The notes: generated from the letters alone by a model not told the origin. 64,000 bases of DNA from JAVVHH01 sp965276815 (GCA_965276815.1 CBDIBE010000010.1:248001-312000), one strand, 5' to 3'. Positions 16,410 through 26,933 are shown, numbered from the stretch's first letter. Program-made: numbers and translations.

Positions 16410-16889
16410 GTGAGTTCACGAGCTTACGCAGTTCTGTTGTTTGTCGTGGGATTAGTTCCCGTTTACCATGTCGCGAAGGCACAAAGCGCCTTGCAACCAG
16501 CAAGCTTCTGCAAGGTGGTCGGGGTGGACGACAAGCTCCGGCCCATCACCGCGTCCCTGGTCCCCGCCGTGAGGCGCCTGTTCGGACTGCGGGCGCCCGC
16601 CAGTTACGTGCAGCGCACGACCGTGTTCCGGTGCGTGGGCGGTGGCGTCATGGTCTGTAACGGCGGCGCCAATCTACCGTGCGAGAAGGCGAACACGAGC
16701 CGGGATCTGCCCGGCGCCATCCAATACTGCCGCGAGCATTCGGGCTCTTCGTTCGTCCCGATGTTTGTCACGGGCCACAACACAATCTACCGGTGGAAGT
16801 GTGAAGGCGTGGCGGCGGTTACCGGTGAGCCTATCGAGCGTCTCGACGATCGCGGCTTCATCGCGCGGCTCTGGAAGCCGGTCAGTTGA
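16410..16889 (+). CDS. Secreted Cys-rich hypothetical protein
   Basis: This 159-residue protein starts at a GTG with AAGGAGGAGC immediately upstream. Residues 5-24 form a signal peptide ending near VAKAQS. The mature part has six cysteines (FCKVV, FRCVGGG, MVCNGG, PCEKA, YCREH, WKCEG), consistent with disulfides in the periplasm. No catalytic motif was recognised. The region YRWKCEGVAA resembles short periplasmic proteins seen as singletons in alphaproteobacteria. Confidence 0.6.
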   Translation: MSSRAYAVLLFVVGLVPVYHVAKAQSALQPASFCKVVGVDDKLRPITASLVPAVRRLFGLRAPASYVQRTTVFRCVGGGVMVCNGGANLPCEKANTSRDLPGAIQYCREHSGSSFVPMFVTGHNTIYRWKCEGVAAVTGEPIERLDDRGFIARLWKPVS

Positions 16890-17089
16890 CGCATTGCGCG
16901 ATAGTTATGCGGGCTACTTTGCTCCTCACGATCCTTTCTGAAGCAAGCTTTCAGCGGATGCGCCGTTGCTGGCGCTCGCACGGGCAACCGGCGCCAAGAT
17001 TGCGGAGCCAAATCCCCTGTCCTTGCTATCCAGCCAAGCAAGGACAGAAGCTACGCTCACCTTAACATCGATTGCCGAGAGGAAAATAT

Positions 17090-18121
17090 ATGGCGCAGGA
17101 GTTGCGGCCGGTTGCCGAGCTGGCGCTTGATGTGAATGCGAGATCGGCGGACTACGAGATCGGGGCGCTTCAACAGCACCGACGTCGCATCAAGGGGCTC
17201 AGACAGGCTAGGGACCAGATTTTCGCCACACCATCCGATACCGACTGGGTCGCCCATTACGGCGGCAGGAAAGAGCCACAGTTCAACATCGCCTATGAGA
17301 CGCTATCAGACGGACGAATTATCTTTAGACACGGGGTTGCTTTTTCCCTGGAGCCAAGTCGGTCTGTGCCGGACCTGGGCGTGCTGATAGCGAAGATCCC
17401 CCGCTTCAACGACTATCTCCGCGAACACGTCGATGACCTTTCGGACTTCCAGATGTGGCATTGGCACCCGGGTAGCGGACGCAGTCCGAACCATGCAGTC
17501 GGAGAGATTCTATCGAAGTTGGCCGTGCTGAGAACGTTCATATTCCTTGGGCGATCCTGTGATCCCCAAGATGTCGATGTCGACCAAATACTCAGAGATT
17601 TTGACCGGCTTCTTCCCCTGTACTTGTTCACCGAAGCCGGCGAGACAGAGTCGACCTCGGTGGTAATGGCGCTTGGCGGTGGGCCTGTGGCGTTCGTCGC
17701 CCGAGAGCCTCCAAACTCGACATGGGCGACGGCGTCGCAGGAGGCGAGGCAGATCGACATAAGTCTGCGCCATACTGCAATTCAGCGGGCGCTCTATGAT
17801 CGTTTGGTGAGCGAGTTCGGAAAGGATTGCGTTGGGTCGGAAAATCTGTGTGCGGCGGGTGGACGCATCGACCTCGTCGTGAAGACCGCGACCGTGCTGC
17901 AAATTTACGAGATCAAGACGGCCTCGACCGCTAGAGGCTGCATTCGGGAAGCCCTGGGCCAGCTAATAGATTATGCGTTCTGGCCGAACCCGCCTTTTGC
18001 CACCGGATTATATGTGGCGGGAGAGCCACCCATGACCCCCGATGTCGAACGCTACCTAGAACGGCTCAACGGCAGTCTGCCCGTGCGCTTGGAGTATGTC
18101 CAAGTCACTCCGGTCGATTAG
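17090..18121 (+). CDS. Uncharacterised protein with C-terminal PD-(D/E)XK nuclease-like domain
   Basis: With the ATG at 17090 (GAGAGGA upstream) the product has 343 residues. The N-terminal 200 residues have no recognised domain but contain several conserved-looking aromatic segments (QMWHWHPGSGRSPNH). The C-terminal 90 residues carry a restriction-like core: GGRIDLVVK with D261 and IYEIKTA with E274 and K276, a D-x12-ExK arrangement, followed by an ALGQLIDYAFW helix as in many Mrr/DUF91-like nucleases. Just downstream is an IS. DNA cleavage is inferred from the motif only; proximity to the 22071 operon suggests a defence island. Confidence 0.65.
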   Translation: MAQELRPVAELALDVNARSADYEIGALQQHRRRIKGLRQARDQIFATPSDTDWVAHYGGRKEPQFNIAYETLSDGRIIFRHGVAFSLEPSRSVPDLGVLIAKIPRFNDYLREHVDDLSDFQMWHWHPGSGRSPNHAVGEILSKLAVLRTFIFLGRSCDPQDVDVDQILRDFDRLLPLYLFTEAGETESTSVVMALGGGPVAFVAREPPNSTWATASQEARQIDISLRHTAIQRALYDRLVSEFGKDCVGSENLCAAGGRIDLVVKTATVLQIYEIKTASTARGCIREALGQLIDYAFWPNPPFATGLYVAGEPPMTPDVERYLERLNGSLPVRLEYVQVTPVD

Positions 18122-18187
18122 CAAGGCCGATTCCCGAAGGCCCGTTTCCGGCATTTCGCAAGACGTTGACCTACACCCATACACCCA

Positions 18188-19019
18188 CTAGGGCTCGGAC
18201 CCATAAACCTCTTGGTGCGACGCGGGCGGTCGTGATTCAGGCTTCCAAGCAGTGGGAGCTTGAGATGTCCGAGGTGTTCTGGCTGAGCGACGAGCAGTGG
18301 GTGCGACTGGCACCGCTGCTGCCGGGGTGAAGCGGGTGGACGATCGGCGCGTGATCAGCGGGATCGTGCACGTGCTGCGCTCCGGCGGGCGCTGGATTGA
18401 CGCGCCTGCCAGCTACGGGCCACGCAAGACGCTCTATAACCGCTTCGTCCGCTGGGCGGCGAAAGGGATCTGGACCGATCTGTTTCTCGCGCTGGCGGCG
18501 TCCGGCGGCCCGCCCGTCGAGTTGCTGCTGGACAGCACCCATATCCGCGCCCATCGCTGCGCCACGGGCGGCAAAGGGGGCAGTGTCAGCAGGCACTCGG
18601 CATCAGTCGCGGCTGCCGCACGACCAAGCTCCACGCGCTGACCGACGGGGCTGGCCACCCTGGAGCGTTCCTGCTCACACCAGGGCAGGCAGCCGACTGC
18701 CAGGCCGCCGAAAGCCTCCTCAGCAGCTTGCCGTCCGATTGTCTGGTCATGGCCGACCGGGCCTACGACACCGACGCGATCCGGCGTCAGATCGAGAGCC
18801 AAGGCGCAGTCCCGAACATCCCGCCAAAGCGCACCCGGCTCTGGCGAGCGTGCGTCAGCCCCGTGCTTTACCGCGGCCGGAACGCGATCGAGCGCATGTT
18901 CTGCCGTCTCGAGGACTGGCGGCGCGTCGCCACTCGCTACGACAAGCTCGCGGCCAACTTCCTCGCCGCGGTCCAGATCGCCGCCATCGTCAGCTACTGG
19001 TTGTGAGTCCGAACCCTAG
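18188..19019 (+). mobile_element. IS5-family IS (IS427 group), 832 bp, inactive copy
   Basis: Terminal inverted repeats CTAGGGCTCGGACCCA (left) and the complement of 19004-19019 (right) match at 14 of 16 positions. Both ends are at CTAG, the expected target with TA duplicated. The length of about 830 bp and the internal transposase frames fit the IS427 group of IS5. The transposase is broken, so this copy cannot transpose by itself. Confidence 0.85.
18265..19006 (+). pseudogene. IS427-group transposase, frameshifted
   Basis: The reading begins SEVFWLSDEQWVRLAPLLPG, is cut by an in-frame TGA near 18330, then resumes in the next frame at GVKRVDDRRVISGIVHVLRS and RWIDAPASYGPRKTLYNRF. A second shift near 18580, in an AAAGGGGG run that may be the group's normal programmed -1 slip, leads to the DDE half (LHALTDGAGHPGAFLLTPGQ, MADRAYDTDAIR, RNAIERMFCRLEDWRR). 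The first disruption removes several residues and is a true lesion, so the gene is classed as a pseudogene. Confidence 0.8.
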
Positions 19020-19724
19020 TTCGTGGACGGTCTCCTTCGGTGACTGAACATCGATAAACGCCATTGCTCCCGAAGCTTCGGCATAGATTTACCGAGCGCG
19101 ATCATTATTCATCGTCTTTGAACCGCCTTTCGTATGTCAGGTGAACGCCTTGAACAGCTCGTCGAGCAAATCGACTCTGGTTTGATTAAGCCACTGAGAC
19201 ACTAGGGCTATAAAAGGTGTTCGTTTCTCATACTCTTCCTCCGATTGAGCCGCAATCCCGCCCACGCCCATCATGTAATCTGCTAGCCCGGCATCAATGG
19301 GTGTTCCGGCTGGCATGTCACCCGCGATAGAACTGACGCGTTTAAACTCGGCGAGTTGCTCGATGACCATTATGTCCGAGAAGGCAGAGACGACACTATA
19401 GCCTGCGTCTTCCCCAAAAGCTTGGCACGCCACGGAGCACCCAAGATCGATCGAAAGGAACGACAACGCGAGTAAGACAACGTTTCGTTGGTCCTCGCTC
19501 AGGTTAGAGAGGCGGTTATCAAGGCCGTACTCTCTCCGCTTTCGCTCCACTATCTCGAGTAGCACGGTTGATGGACCACCATCGAGATCCTCCGCCCGTC
19601 GAAAACTAATGGGCGGGAAGGGAGCGTCAAGCACGCGTAGTTCTACCAATGCGTTTCTGGCGGCAGGGTAATTGCTTGGCACGTTCCGGAAGAGGGCATA
19701 TTCGCCATCAGTGCAGATGGCGGC

Positions 19725-20920
19725 TAGTGTCCCGACTCTGAAATTTCTATGCACATGGGTTTTGTATGGCGGTGGTTCGGTGGCAGAAGCGTTGGACAGC
19801 GGCCAGGATGTCATCCGCTGACTTCACCCAGCGGAAGGGCTTGGGGTCGTCGTTGCGGGTTTTGATGTAGGCGGCGATGGCTGCTTCGAGCTCGCGGACG
19901 GAGCGGTGAGTGCCGCGCCTGATCTGGTCGTCGGTGAGCAGACCGGAAAACCGCTCCACCTGGTTGATCCAGGACGCCGACGTGGGCGTGAAGTGCCGAT
20001 GCCAGTGCGGCCGCTTGGCGAACCAGTCGCGGATCAGCTTGGTCTTATGGCTCGACGCATTGTCCATCACGACGTGCACGTCGAGTTTGACTGGAACGTT
20101 CTTCTCGACCATGTCGAGGAAGCGGCAGAACTCGGCGGCACGGTGACGCGGCATGCACTTGCCGATGATCGTCCCCGCCCTGATGTCGAGTGCGGCAAAC
20201 AGCGACGTCGTGCCATGCCGCTTGTAGTCGTGAGTGCGGCGTTCGGCTTGCCCCGGCCGCAGCGGCAGGATCGGCTGCGTGCGGTCGAGCGCCTGTACTT
20301 GCGACTTCTCGTCGATGCACAGGACCACGGCGCGGTCTGGCGGGTTGAGATAGAGCCCAACGATGTCGCGCACCTTGTCGACGAACAACGGATCGGTCGA
20401 CAGCTTGAAGGTCTCGCTGCGGTGCGGCTGCAGTGAAAATGCCTTCCAGATCCGCTGCACCGTCGATGGTGCGAGCCCAGCTGCGCGCGCCATCCCCGCG
20501 AACTCCAATGCGTCCGCCCAGCCGGCACCGTTTCCAGCGTCGCCGTGACGACATCGGCGACCTTCTGGTCAGTGATCGTGCGCGGCGCACCCGGTCGCGG
20601 CTCATCGAGCAGTCCGTCCAGACGTCTCTCGGCAAAGCGCGTCCGCCAGGCAGCGGCCGTCACGCGGGTGATGCCAAGGCGCTCGGCGATGGCCCGGTTG
20701 GTGACGCCCTGCGCGGCCAGCAGCACGATCTCGGCCCGCATCGCGTCAGCACGGGCCACCTTGCGTCGACGTAGTCGGGAGGCAAGCTCGGCAGCTTCAC
20801 CGTCCGTCAGTTCGATCTTGATCGCCTTTGGTGTCGCCATGCCGAGAACCAACCAGTGTGTATGCACACCGAATCACAAAAACTAAAAAAGCGACTACCT
20901 ATTTTTCGGTCGGCACACTA
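19725..20920 (-). mobile_element. IS630-family IS in a TA target
   Basis: Inverted ends GTGTCCCGAC (left, from 19727) and GTGTGCCGAC (right, complement ending 20918) are flanked by TA on both sides, the standard IS630 target duplication. The element is 1192 bp between the TA copies. The original host target was CTAG. A direct TATGCACA repeat inside the element is not the target duplication. The transposase carries one frameshift. Confidence 0.88.
19747..20840 (-). pseudogene. IS630-family transposase, single-base frameshift
   Basis: The N-terminal half (ATG at 20840) has a Fis/homeodomain-like recognition region, VARADAMRAEIVLLAAQGVT and ITRVTAAAWRTRFAERRLDG. It then shifts frame between HWSSRG and MARAAG, near 20500, as expected from loss of one base. 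The second half has the DDE catalytic core: VLCIDEKSQVQALDR, VVMDNASSHKTKLIRDWF, and SWINQVERFSGLLTDDQIRR. The family is clear and the copy looks inactive unless rescued by slippage. Confidence 0.85.
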
Positions 20921-21512
20921 GTGCTTTATCGCCACTCGCTGCAAGTCCATGTAGGATCAAGACCGGATCGTCCGAGTGATACTTGGCGGTACGAATGCCT
21001 TCACGCAGCATGAACGGCTTGGCGCTGGAAATGGCGTCGGGTCCTACTACGTCCACAAAGTCCGGCACGAGATGCCGATGCTGTGGCTTCATCACATATG
21101 GGATTGTGTCTTGGCTCGAGATCGCGAACTCCCTCAACTGCCAAGCAAGAGAGCCATAGCCTCCTTTGCGGGCGAGTTCCTTTGTGTTGCTCACAGCTTT
21201 GTTCAGAGCTTGAAGCTGCGTCGCGTTTAGGCTTCTCTCAAGGTCCTTGATGAGGCCATCTGCCATTTCACCCGCCAGCTGCCGGTGTCCAGCCGCGACG
21301 TGGTTGTCGAACAACGCTATGCTATGTAGCCGGCGAATAAGGGCCGTGGTGACGTCGAAGGTAAGGGTAAACCACGACCCGAGTGATCTCGCAGTTGATA
21401 TCAGCTCCGAAACGGGCATGTTCTCGAAGTACGATGGTGAAAGGCCTGATGGGGTTTTCGCCGGATCGGCCTTCGCCCGCTTACTGAAGGGCGTCCTCAA
21501 GAAACCGAACAT

Positions 21513-22070
21513 AGTGCTGACTCTTTTCGCTGTCTGCAGATGGGCGAGATTGTGGACTGCCAGTCAAACTAGCGCGAATAGCGAGAGCTTGACACGTAGA
21601 CGAGGAAGTTGGGGCCGGACGGGCTCGCGTCGGAACCGGGCGCCGACGTGCGGGACGGGCTACCCGGGACATTCGAGCTGGATGCGCCCCCTGACGATGT
21701 GGCGGAACAGGCGTGAGCGAAAAGGCGTCTTGAACTTGAGGACATTGGGGTCGGTGGGTTCGAACCGGCGATGACGGAGGAGCTATGACGGCGTGGACCG
21801 GCGTGGCTGACGCCGAAGGGGCAACCACGCTTTTACCGCCCTGGTTTGCCGCCCGTATGATGGCCTACCTCGTGCCCGCATCACATTTCTTCGGATCTAC
21901 CAGCTTGAAGTCCCCGAAATCGGAAATGCCGGACACTGCGCGCCGGCTAAATGTGCATGGACGCTGTAGCGGTGGGAAGGTCGTCCATGCGTCCATGTTC
22001 TGTTTGAGCTTCGCCGACCAAACCGCCATAAGAAGCGGAGGTTGGGCTGTAGGAGGCTTGATATAAGAGT
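21513..22070. promoter_or_regulatory. Upstream region of the STAND/nuclease operon
   Basis: This 558-base region lies between the divergent IS630-split gene and the large STAND gene. It should contain both promoters. An AGGAGG at about 22050 is the likely ribosome site for the GTG at 22071, with unusually long spacing. A GGGTCGGTGGGTTCGAACCGG string near 21745 resembles a tRNA T-arm, but no tRNA can be folded around it. No gene was recognised on either strand. Confidence 0.45.
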
Positions 22071-25000
22071 GTGGTAACAGATCCTGAGAGGGCCGCGGTG
22101 GGTGGCGGTGGGGCAGCGGCGTCGGCCGGGATAGTCTTCCAGCAACAAGTGGGCGCCGTCCTCGGCACATGGCTTCTTGGCAAACTTTCTCTGGGTAGGC
22201 GTCTCGGTCTTGGGCAGGCAACACCTGTCTGGATGCGGTTCGAGACGGAGGCTCCGGTGGACGACATCCTCGTCGCTACCGACGCGGGTGGGTTCATTGC
22301 GGTACAGGCCAAGACTACGGCGTCGCTGTCGCGGGACCCGGCGAGCGCATTCGGAAAGACAGTCGACCAGTTCGTGCGTTACTGGCTGGCCTGCCAAGAG
22401 GGTAGTGGATCGCTTCGTTGGAACCGGCTTATCGATCCAACGGTCGATCGGCTCGTCCTTGCGGTTGGACCGCGTGCGCCCGCCGACCTGCGGGAGGAGC
22501 TGCCGGCCGCCCTGCGGCTCGCGTCGCAGCCGGGGGGGGGCGCCCTTACCGCCCGACAGCAGCGCGCGTTCGAAAACTTTGCCGTTTGTGTAGAGTTCGC
22601 GTGGACGAAGGCGACAGCCGCTCCCTACGACGCGGCGTTCGCCCGCGTGTTGGCGGAAGTCGTCACGGTTCTGGTCGTGGACGGGGCCGGGCCTGACCGC
22701 AGCGCGATGCTGGCGTCGCTTGACACGCTTGTCGAGCCGCCCGGGGAAGCGGCAGGCCTCCTCACCGCTCTCGAGTCGGTCTGCGGTGACCTAATGGTCC
22801 GCAGGGGTGGGGTGGATCCTGCCTCTCTGAGGCAAGCCTTGCTGGCGCGGGGTGCCAGACTGCAGCTACCAGACGATTACCGCGAGGACATAGAGCGCCT
22901 CCGCGCGCACAGCGACGCTATTGCGAGCGCACTCGCAGGTTACGAGGTCATCCAGGCGGCGCACGGAAGCGAGGTCACGATCGACCGGGACTGCCAATCG
23001 CAGATTCAGACCGCCTCGGCGGACGGACCGCTGCTCATTGTCGGAGAGCCGGGTGCCGGCAAGAGCGGGGTTTTGAACGCACTTGCCCGCGACCTCCGGC
23101 GAGAGGGAGCGGACGTCCTCCAGCTCGCTGTCGATCGCTACTCGGTCGAGACGCTCGAAGGTCTCAGCAGAGAGCTGGAGCTGCGGCATGGGCTTGCCGA
23201 GGTGCTGAAGGCATGGGACGGCGTGCAGCCGGGCTGGCTTATCGTGGATGCGCTGGACGCGACCCGGGGGGGCCGCGGCGAAGGCGTTTTCCGCAGCCTG
23301 ATCGATCAGGTCATGCGCGCCAATGGGCGGTGGAGGGTGGTAGCGTCCATTCGCACCTTTGACCTGCGCATGGGTCAGAAGTTCCGGGCGCTCTTCAAAG
23401 GGCGACCGCCGGTCGATGGCTTGCAGGAGCCCGGCTTTCAGAACGTGCGTCACGTCCGCGTTCCTCCCTGGTCGCCTGCTGAGTTCGACCGACTCTTGTC
23501 GCAGGCGCCGGTCCTAGCCGAGGCGCTTGAGCGGTCGTCGCCAAGACTTCGCGAACTTGCAATGGTGCCGTTCAATACGCGGCTTATCGGGGAGCTGGTC
23601 AAGGACGGCCTGACGGCGGGCGACTTCTCCCGGATCGCCTCTCAGGCCGAGCTTCTTCAGCACTACTGGGAACATCGAATCGAGGGGCATGGTGCGGCTG
23701 CGCTGGCCTGCATCAGGCGGATCGCGGAGGCGATGGTCGGCGCGCGCGCCCTGCGTGCGCCTTTCGCAGCGGCGACCGAGGCGGATCCGGCCATCCTGGA
23801 CACTCTGGAGCGCGAGGGCGTGCTGATCTCGGTAGAAGGCCGCCGGTGGGTGCAGTTCCGCCACCATCTCTTGTTCGACTTCGCCGCAGCCCGCGTGCTG
23901 CTCGATCCCGATGCGCTGGTCGACGGCACGCTGCGGTTCGACAAGGCTGACACCCGAGGCCTGGTGCTGGCGCCGGCGCTCACGTTTCTGCTGCGGGAGA
24001 TTTGGGATCGAGGTCCCGGGCGGCTCGGGTTCTGGTCGGCCGCTGCCCACCTGCTGGCAGATGCCAACGGCGATCCAGTCATCCGAAGCGCCACCGGCCG
24101 GGCCTGCGCGGAGTATCCGGCCTGCGCCTCCGACACGGCAGTTCTAGCCGAGCGCGTTGTCTCCGGCGACGAGCGGGCCGCTCAGGCCTTCGTTCATGTG
24201 AGCGGGGCTTTCGCGATCCGGATCGAGGACGACCCGGTCGTCCCGCTCGCGCCTTGGGTGGCGCTCGCCCACGGTGTCGCCTCTAACGTGACGCGGGTAA
24301 CGGGTACGGTGCACTTCCTCCTGCACCGTCTGGTGTCCGCGGTCGGCGAGGGGCGGGGGCGCGGCGACCTGGGCGTCGCGTCGCGCGCGCTGCTGAAGCA
24401 CCTCTTCACCTTGGATGAGCCCCGTCGTCAGGTCGCGGCCGCGATCGAGTTGGTGGCCGACACCTTCGACACCGACCCGGCGGCATCCCGTGCCTTGCTC
24501 TCGCGCGTGTTCGAGCCGGAGCGCCTCGCGCGCTTCTCCGCGGAGGAGGTACCGGCGCTCTGCCGAAAAATCGCGCCCGTCGCGCGTTCCGATCCGGACT
24601 TTGCCGTCGCGATCTACGGCGCGACCTACCGATTCGAGGTCGAGGACGACCGACAAACGTCGATGAGCGACAGCCAGATCATGGCGCTCCGGTCCACGGT
24701 GCGCCAGGACTACGACATGGCCCGATATGCGTTAGCGGAATTCTTCGAGGACTTCCTCTCGATGGCGCCAGCCCAGGCGGTGGCGGCGATTGACCAAGCG
24801 GTCGAGGCCTACGTCGCTCGCGAGCATGCACCGGACATCAACAGGCTCGACGTGAAGATCGAGGTCGAGGGACGCAACGTGCGCCTCCGTGAGGATCGGA
24901 GCTACGTCTGGGCGCACGATCCGGACAACAGCTACGAGCAGGACGCCCAGGTCCTGATCCGCAAGCTCCTGGACCATCTCCGGTCCGCGGATGACGAAGT

Positions 25001-26933
25001 CGCGTCCGTCGTTGTTGACGAGCTGACGGCTCGCGCCAGCCTGGCGGTCTTCTGGTCGCGGCTGTTCATCGCCGCGGTTGGTAGGAAGGATGCGCTCGTC
25101 GACCGCCTCCTCCCGATCGCGATGTTAGAGTCGTTTTTGGCATTGCCCGACACCCGCAAGGACTCGGTGGATCTCGTGGCGGAGGGCTACCCGCGGCTTG
25201 TCCACGAGCGGCGCGTCGCTTTCGAGGAGTCGATCACGAGCTTCGACTTCTCACGCTTTGAAAGCTCAGAGGACGCCCGCGAGAGCCTGGAGCGTCGTCT
25301 GTTCGGCGCGATCGGGGTTGAGCGGCTGGCCACCGAACGGGCCCGGGCGATCGCAGGTGTGCAGGGCGACGAACGCGCCGTCAACAATCGACTCTTCACT
25401 CTGCGAACAACTACGGGAACGCCCGAGCCTTACCACTGGATCGAGGAGCTGGACCGGGACGATCCGGCAAACATCGCGCTTATGACGGCGATCGATGTGA
25501 CCAGGAAGTTGGTGGCCACGAAGCTGCCGGAGGGCGGTCCGGCTCCCGAAGTGTTAAAAGACGGCCTCGAAGCCTTGGAGGCGCTCGCCAAGGTTATCGA
25601 TCGCTCCAGCCAGCATCCGACTCTCGTCATTGATGCCGAAGGCGAAATCGCTCGGGGTATCTCGCACCTGGTCGAGGAGGGCGTCATTCCGCCAGCAGGC
25701 GACGAAGCCGGCGCAGCACGCCTGATGGCGTTGCTCGGTATGGTGGCACAATCCGCCGGCCCGATCGTGCGTGCCGAAACCGAGGTAAATTTTGAGAGGA
25801 CTGCCAGCTGGGGAGCTCCCGCCCCACGCGTGGACGCCGCCGAGACCGTGTTCGACCTCGCACTGGCCCGGCCGGACCTTTACCCGGCCTTGAAGGGGCT
25901 CATGGGGGATCTCCTGGCGGACCCGCACCCGGCGGTCCGGCTACAGGCGGCGCTTCGCCTTCTTCGCCTATGGGAGCTGGACCGGCCGGCATTCTGGGCG
26001 CGGCTCGACTGCCGGCTTGCTGTCGAAAGCAACCAGGGCGTTCTGGACTACGTCTGTTCGGGCACCCTGGGTCAGGTCGTCCACGCCGATCCGGCGCGCG
26101 TCGATGAGCATGTCCAGGCCCTGCTCGACCGCTTTCCTGGCGAAAGCGAGCGGCAGGCGCGTATGCGCAAACAGCTTGCCGACTTGGTCGCGGTGCTCTG
26201 GGTCAGCCACGCCCGTGCCGCCGCTCACTTGGCTCTCGGCCACTGGATCAACGATCCGGCGACGCATGTCCCGGAGCTCACTAGGAGCCTGGGCACGCTG
26301 AGGATGGCTTTCGTCGCTGGTCTAACAACGGGCGCGGACGGGGGCGGAGAGGACGATCGGATGCGCCGCCGCGCCCAGGACATCGCGCACTGTATGGCAG
26401 TCGCGGCGCGCGCTGGGCTCCTGGCGCATTACAAGGCCCCACTTGGCTCCGGGGCGGAGGAGGCGCGCAGCCTCGCGCAGCTGATCGATGCGGTTTGTCG
26501 CGAGCTGTTTTTCGCTTGCGGTGCAGGCAGGGACCGCAGCGACGGGGGGCGACTTCTTGACGATCAGGCGATGGCGGTCTTCTTCGCCGAGGTCGCGCCC
26601 ACACTGGAAATCGTCGGCGACTGCGCCACGCCGCACACCGTTTACTACCTGCTCCAGCTGCTTGAGCAGCTGCTGCCGGCCGAGCCGGCGCGAGCTTTTA
26701 ATCTCGCGGCAAACGCCCTTCTGGGCGGTGGGAGGATCACCGGATACCAGTTCGAGCCGATGGGCGCCGATTTACTGGTGCGGCTAGTCGGCGTTTTTCT
26801 CGCCGACTACAAGGAGTTGTTTGAGGACGACGCGCGGCGAGGCGCTCTGATCGCCTGCCTGGAGGTTTTCATGGACGCGGGATGGCCCGCGGCCCGCAGG
26901 CTGCTCTATCGCCTTCCCGAACTGATCCAGTGA
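22071..26933 (+). CDS. Giant STAND-like NTPase with N-terminal PD-(D/E)XK-like nuclease domain (candidate antiphage sensor-effector)
   Basis: 1620 residues. N-terminal residues ~15-130 (GIVFQQQVGAVLGTWLLGK, then PVDDILVATDAGGFIAVQAK) match the Cap4/DUF4297-like restriction fold: D64/D65, then Q79-x-K81, a DxnQxK core. An NTPase follows with Walker A GEPGAGKS (325-332) and Walker B LIVDALD (D393), then VVASIRTFDLRMG and FNTRLIGELV as in STAND ATPases. The remaining ~1000 residues are helical, repeat-like and without transmembrane segments, suiting a HEAT/TPR-type target-sensing arm. Effector-NTPase-sensor order is the design of Avs antiviral STAND proteins, but I cannot assign it to a named Avs type. 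Its stop overlaps the next gene's start, so both act together. Confidence 0.75.
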   Translation: MVTDPERAAVGGGGAAASAGIVFQQQVGAVLGTWLLGKLSLGRRLGLGQATPVWMRFETEAPVDDILVATDAGGFIAVQAKTTASLSRDPASAFGKTVDQFVRYWLACQEGSGSLRWNRLIDPTVDRLVLAVGPRAPADLREELPAALRLASQPGGGALTARQQRAFENFAVCVEFAWTKATAAPYDAAFARVLAEVVTVLVVDGAGPDRSAMLASLDTLVEPPGEAAGLLTALESVCGDLMVRRGGVDPASLRQALLARGARLQLPDDYREDIERLRAHSDAIASALAGYEVIQAAHGSEVTIDRDCQSQIQTASADGPLLIVGEPGAGKSGVLNALARDLRREGADVLQLAVDRYSVETLEGLSRELELRHGLAEVLKAWDGVQPGWLIVDALDATRGGRGEGVFRSLIDQVMRANGRWRVVASIRTFDLRMGQKFRALFKGRPPVDGLQEPGFQNVRHVRVPPWSPAEFDRLLSQAPVLAEALERSSPRLRELAMVPFNTRLIGELVKDGLTAGDFSRIASQAELLQHYWEHRIEGHGAAALACIRRIAEAMVGARALRAPFAAATEADPAILDTLEREGVLISVEGRRWVQFRHHLLFDFAAARVLLDPDALVDGTLRFDKADTRGLVLAPALTFLLREIWDRGPGRLGFWSAAAHLLADANGDPVIRSATGRACAEYPACASDTAVLAERVVSGDERAAQAFVHVSGAFAIRIEDDPVVPLAPWVALAHGVASNVTRVTGTVHFLLHRLVSAVGEGRGRGDLGVASRALLKHLFTLDEPRRQVAAAIELVADTFDTDPAASRALLSRVFEPERLARFSAEEVPALCRKIAPVARSDPDFAVAIYGATYRFEVEDDRQTSMSDSQIMALRSTVRQDYDMARYALAEFFEDFLSMAPAQAVAAIDQAVEAYVAREHAPDINRLDVKIEVEGRNVRLREDRSYVWAHDPDNSYEQDAQVLIRKLLDHLRSADDEVASVVVDELTARASLAVFWSRLFIAAVGRKDALVDRLLPIAMLESFLALPDTRKDSVDLVAEGYPRLVHERRVAFEESITSFDFSRFESSEDARESLERRLFGAIGVERLATERARAIAGVQGDERAVNNRLFTLRTTTGTPEPYHWIEELDRDDPANIALMTAIDVTRKLVATKLPEGGPAPEVLKDGLEALEALAKVIDRSSQHPTLVIDAEGEIARGISHLVEEGVIPPAGDEAGAARLMALLGMVAQSAGPIVRAETEVNFERTASWGAPAPRVDAAETVFDLALARPDLYPALKGLMGDLLADPHPAVRLQAALRLLRLWELDRPAFWARLDCRLAVESNQGVLDYVCSGTLGQVVHADPARVDEHVQALLDRFPGESERQARMRKQLADLVAVLWVSHARAAAHLALGHWINDPATHVPELTRSLGTLRMAFVAGLTTGADGGGEDDRMRRRAQDIAHCMAVAARAGLLAHYKAPLGSGAEEARSLAQLIDAVCRELFFACGAGRDRSDGGRLLDDQAMAVFFAEVAPTLEIVGDCATPHTVYYLLQLLEQLLPAEPARAFNLAANALLGGGRITGYQFEPMGADLLVRLVGVFLADYKELFEDDARRGALIACLEVFMDAGWPAARRLLYRLPELIQ

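Larger units (their letters stand above)
19137..21512 (-). pseudogene. 393-aa hypothetical gene split by IS630 insertion
   Basis: Two minus-strand open frames, 21512-20919 and 19724-19137, join exactly in frame when the IS630 element and one TA copy are removed. The junction reads GDKAL then AAICTDGEYALFRN. The restored product is 393 residues, rich in helices, beginning FGFLRTPFSKRAKAD; a central EMADGLIKDLERSLNATQLQ segment is amphipathic and the C-terminal half has two hydrophobic stretches (NVVLLALSFLSIDLGCSVAC). No known family was recognised. The gene has no stop or frameshift apart from the insertion, so disruption is recent. Confidence 0.8.

Noticed and set aside
19748..20868. Direct repeat TATGCACA at 19748-19755 and 20861-20868 as an 8-bp target duplication of the IS630 element
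   Set aside because: Better inverted ends with TA duplication lie further out (19725 and 20920), and only those ends restore the host reading frame. The 8-bp repeat is internal.
21720..21780. tRNA-like T-arm sequence GGTGGGTTCGAACCGG
   Set aside because: No acceptor, D or anticodon arm can be paired around it, and there is no CCA.
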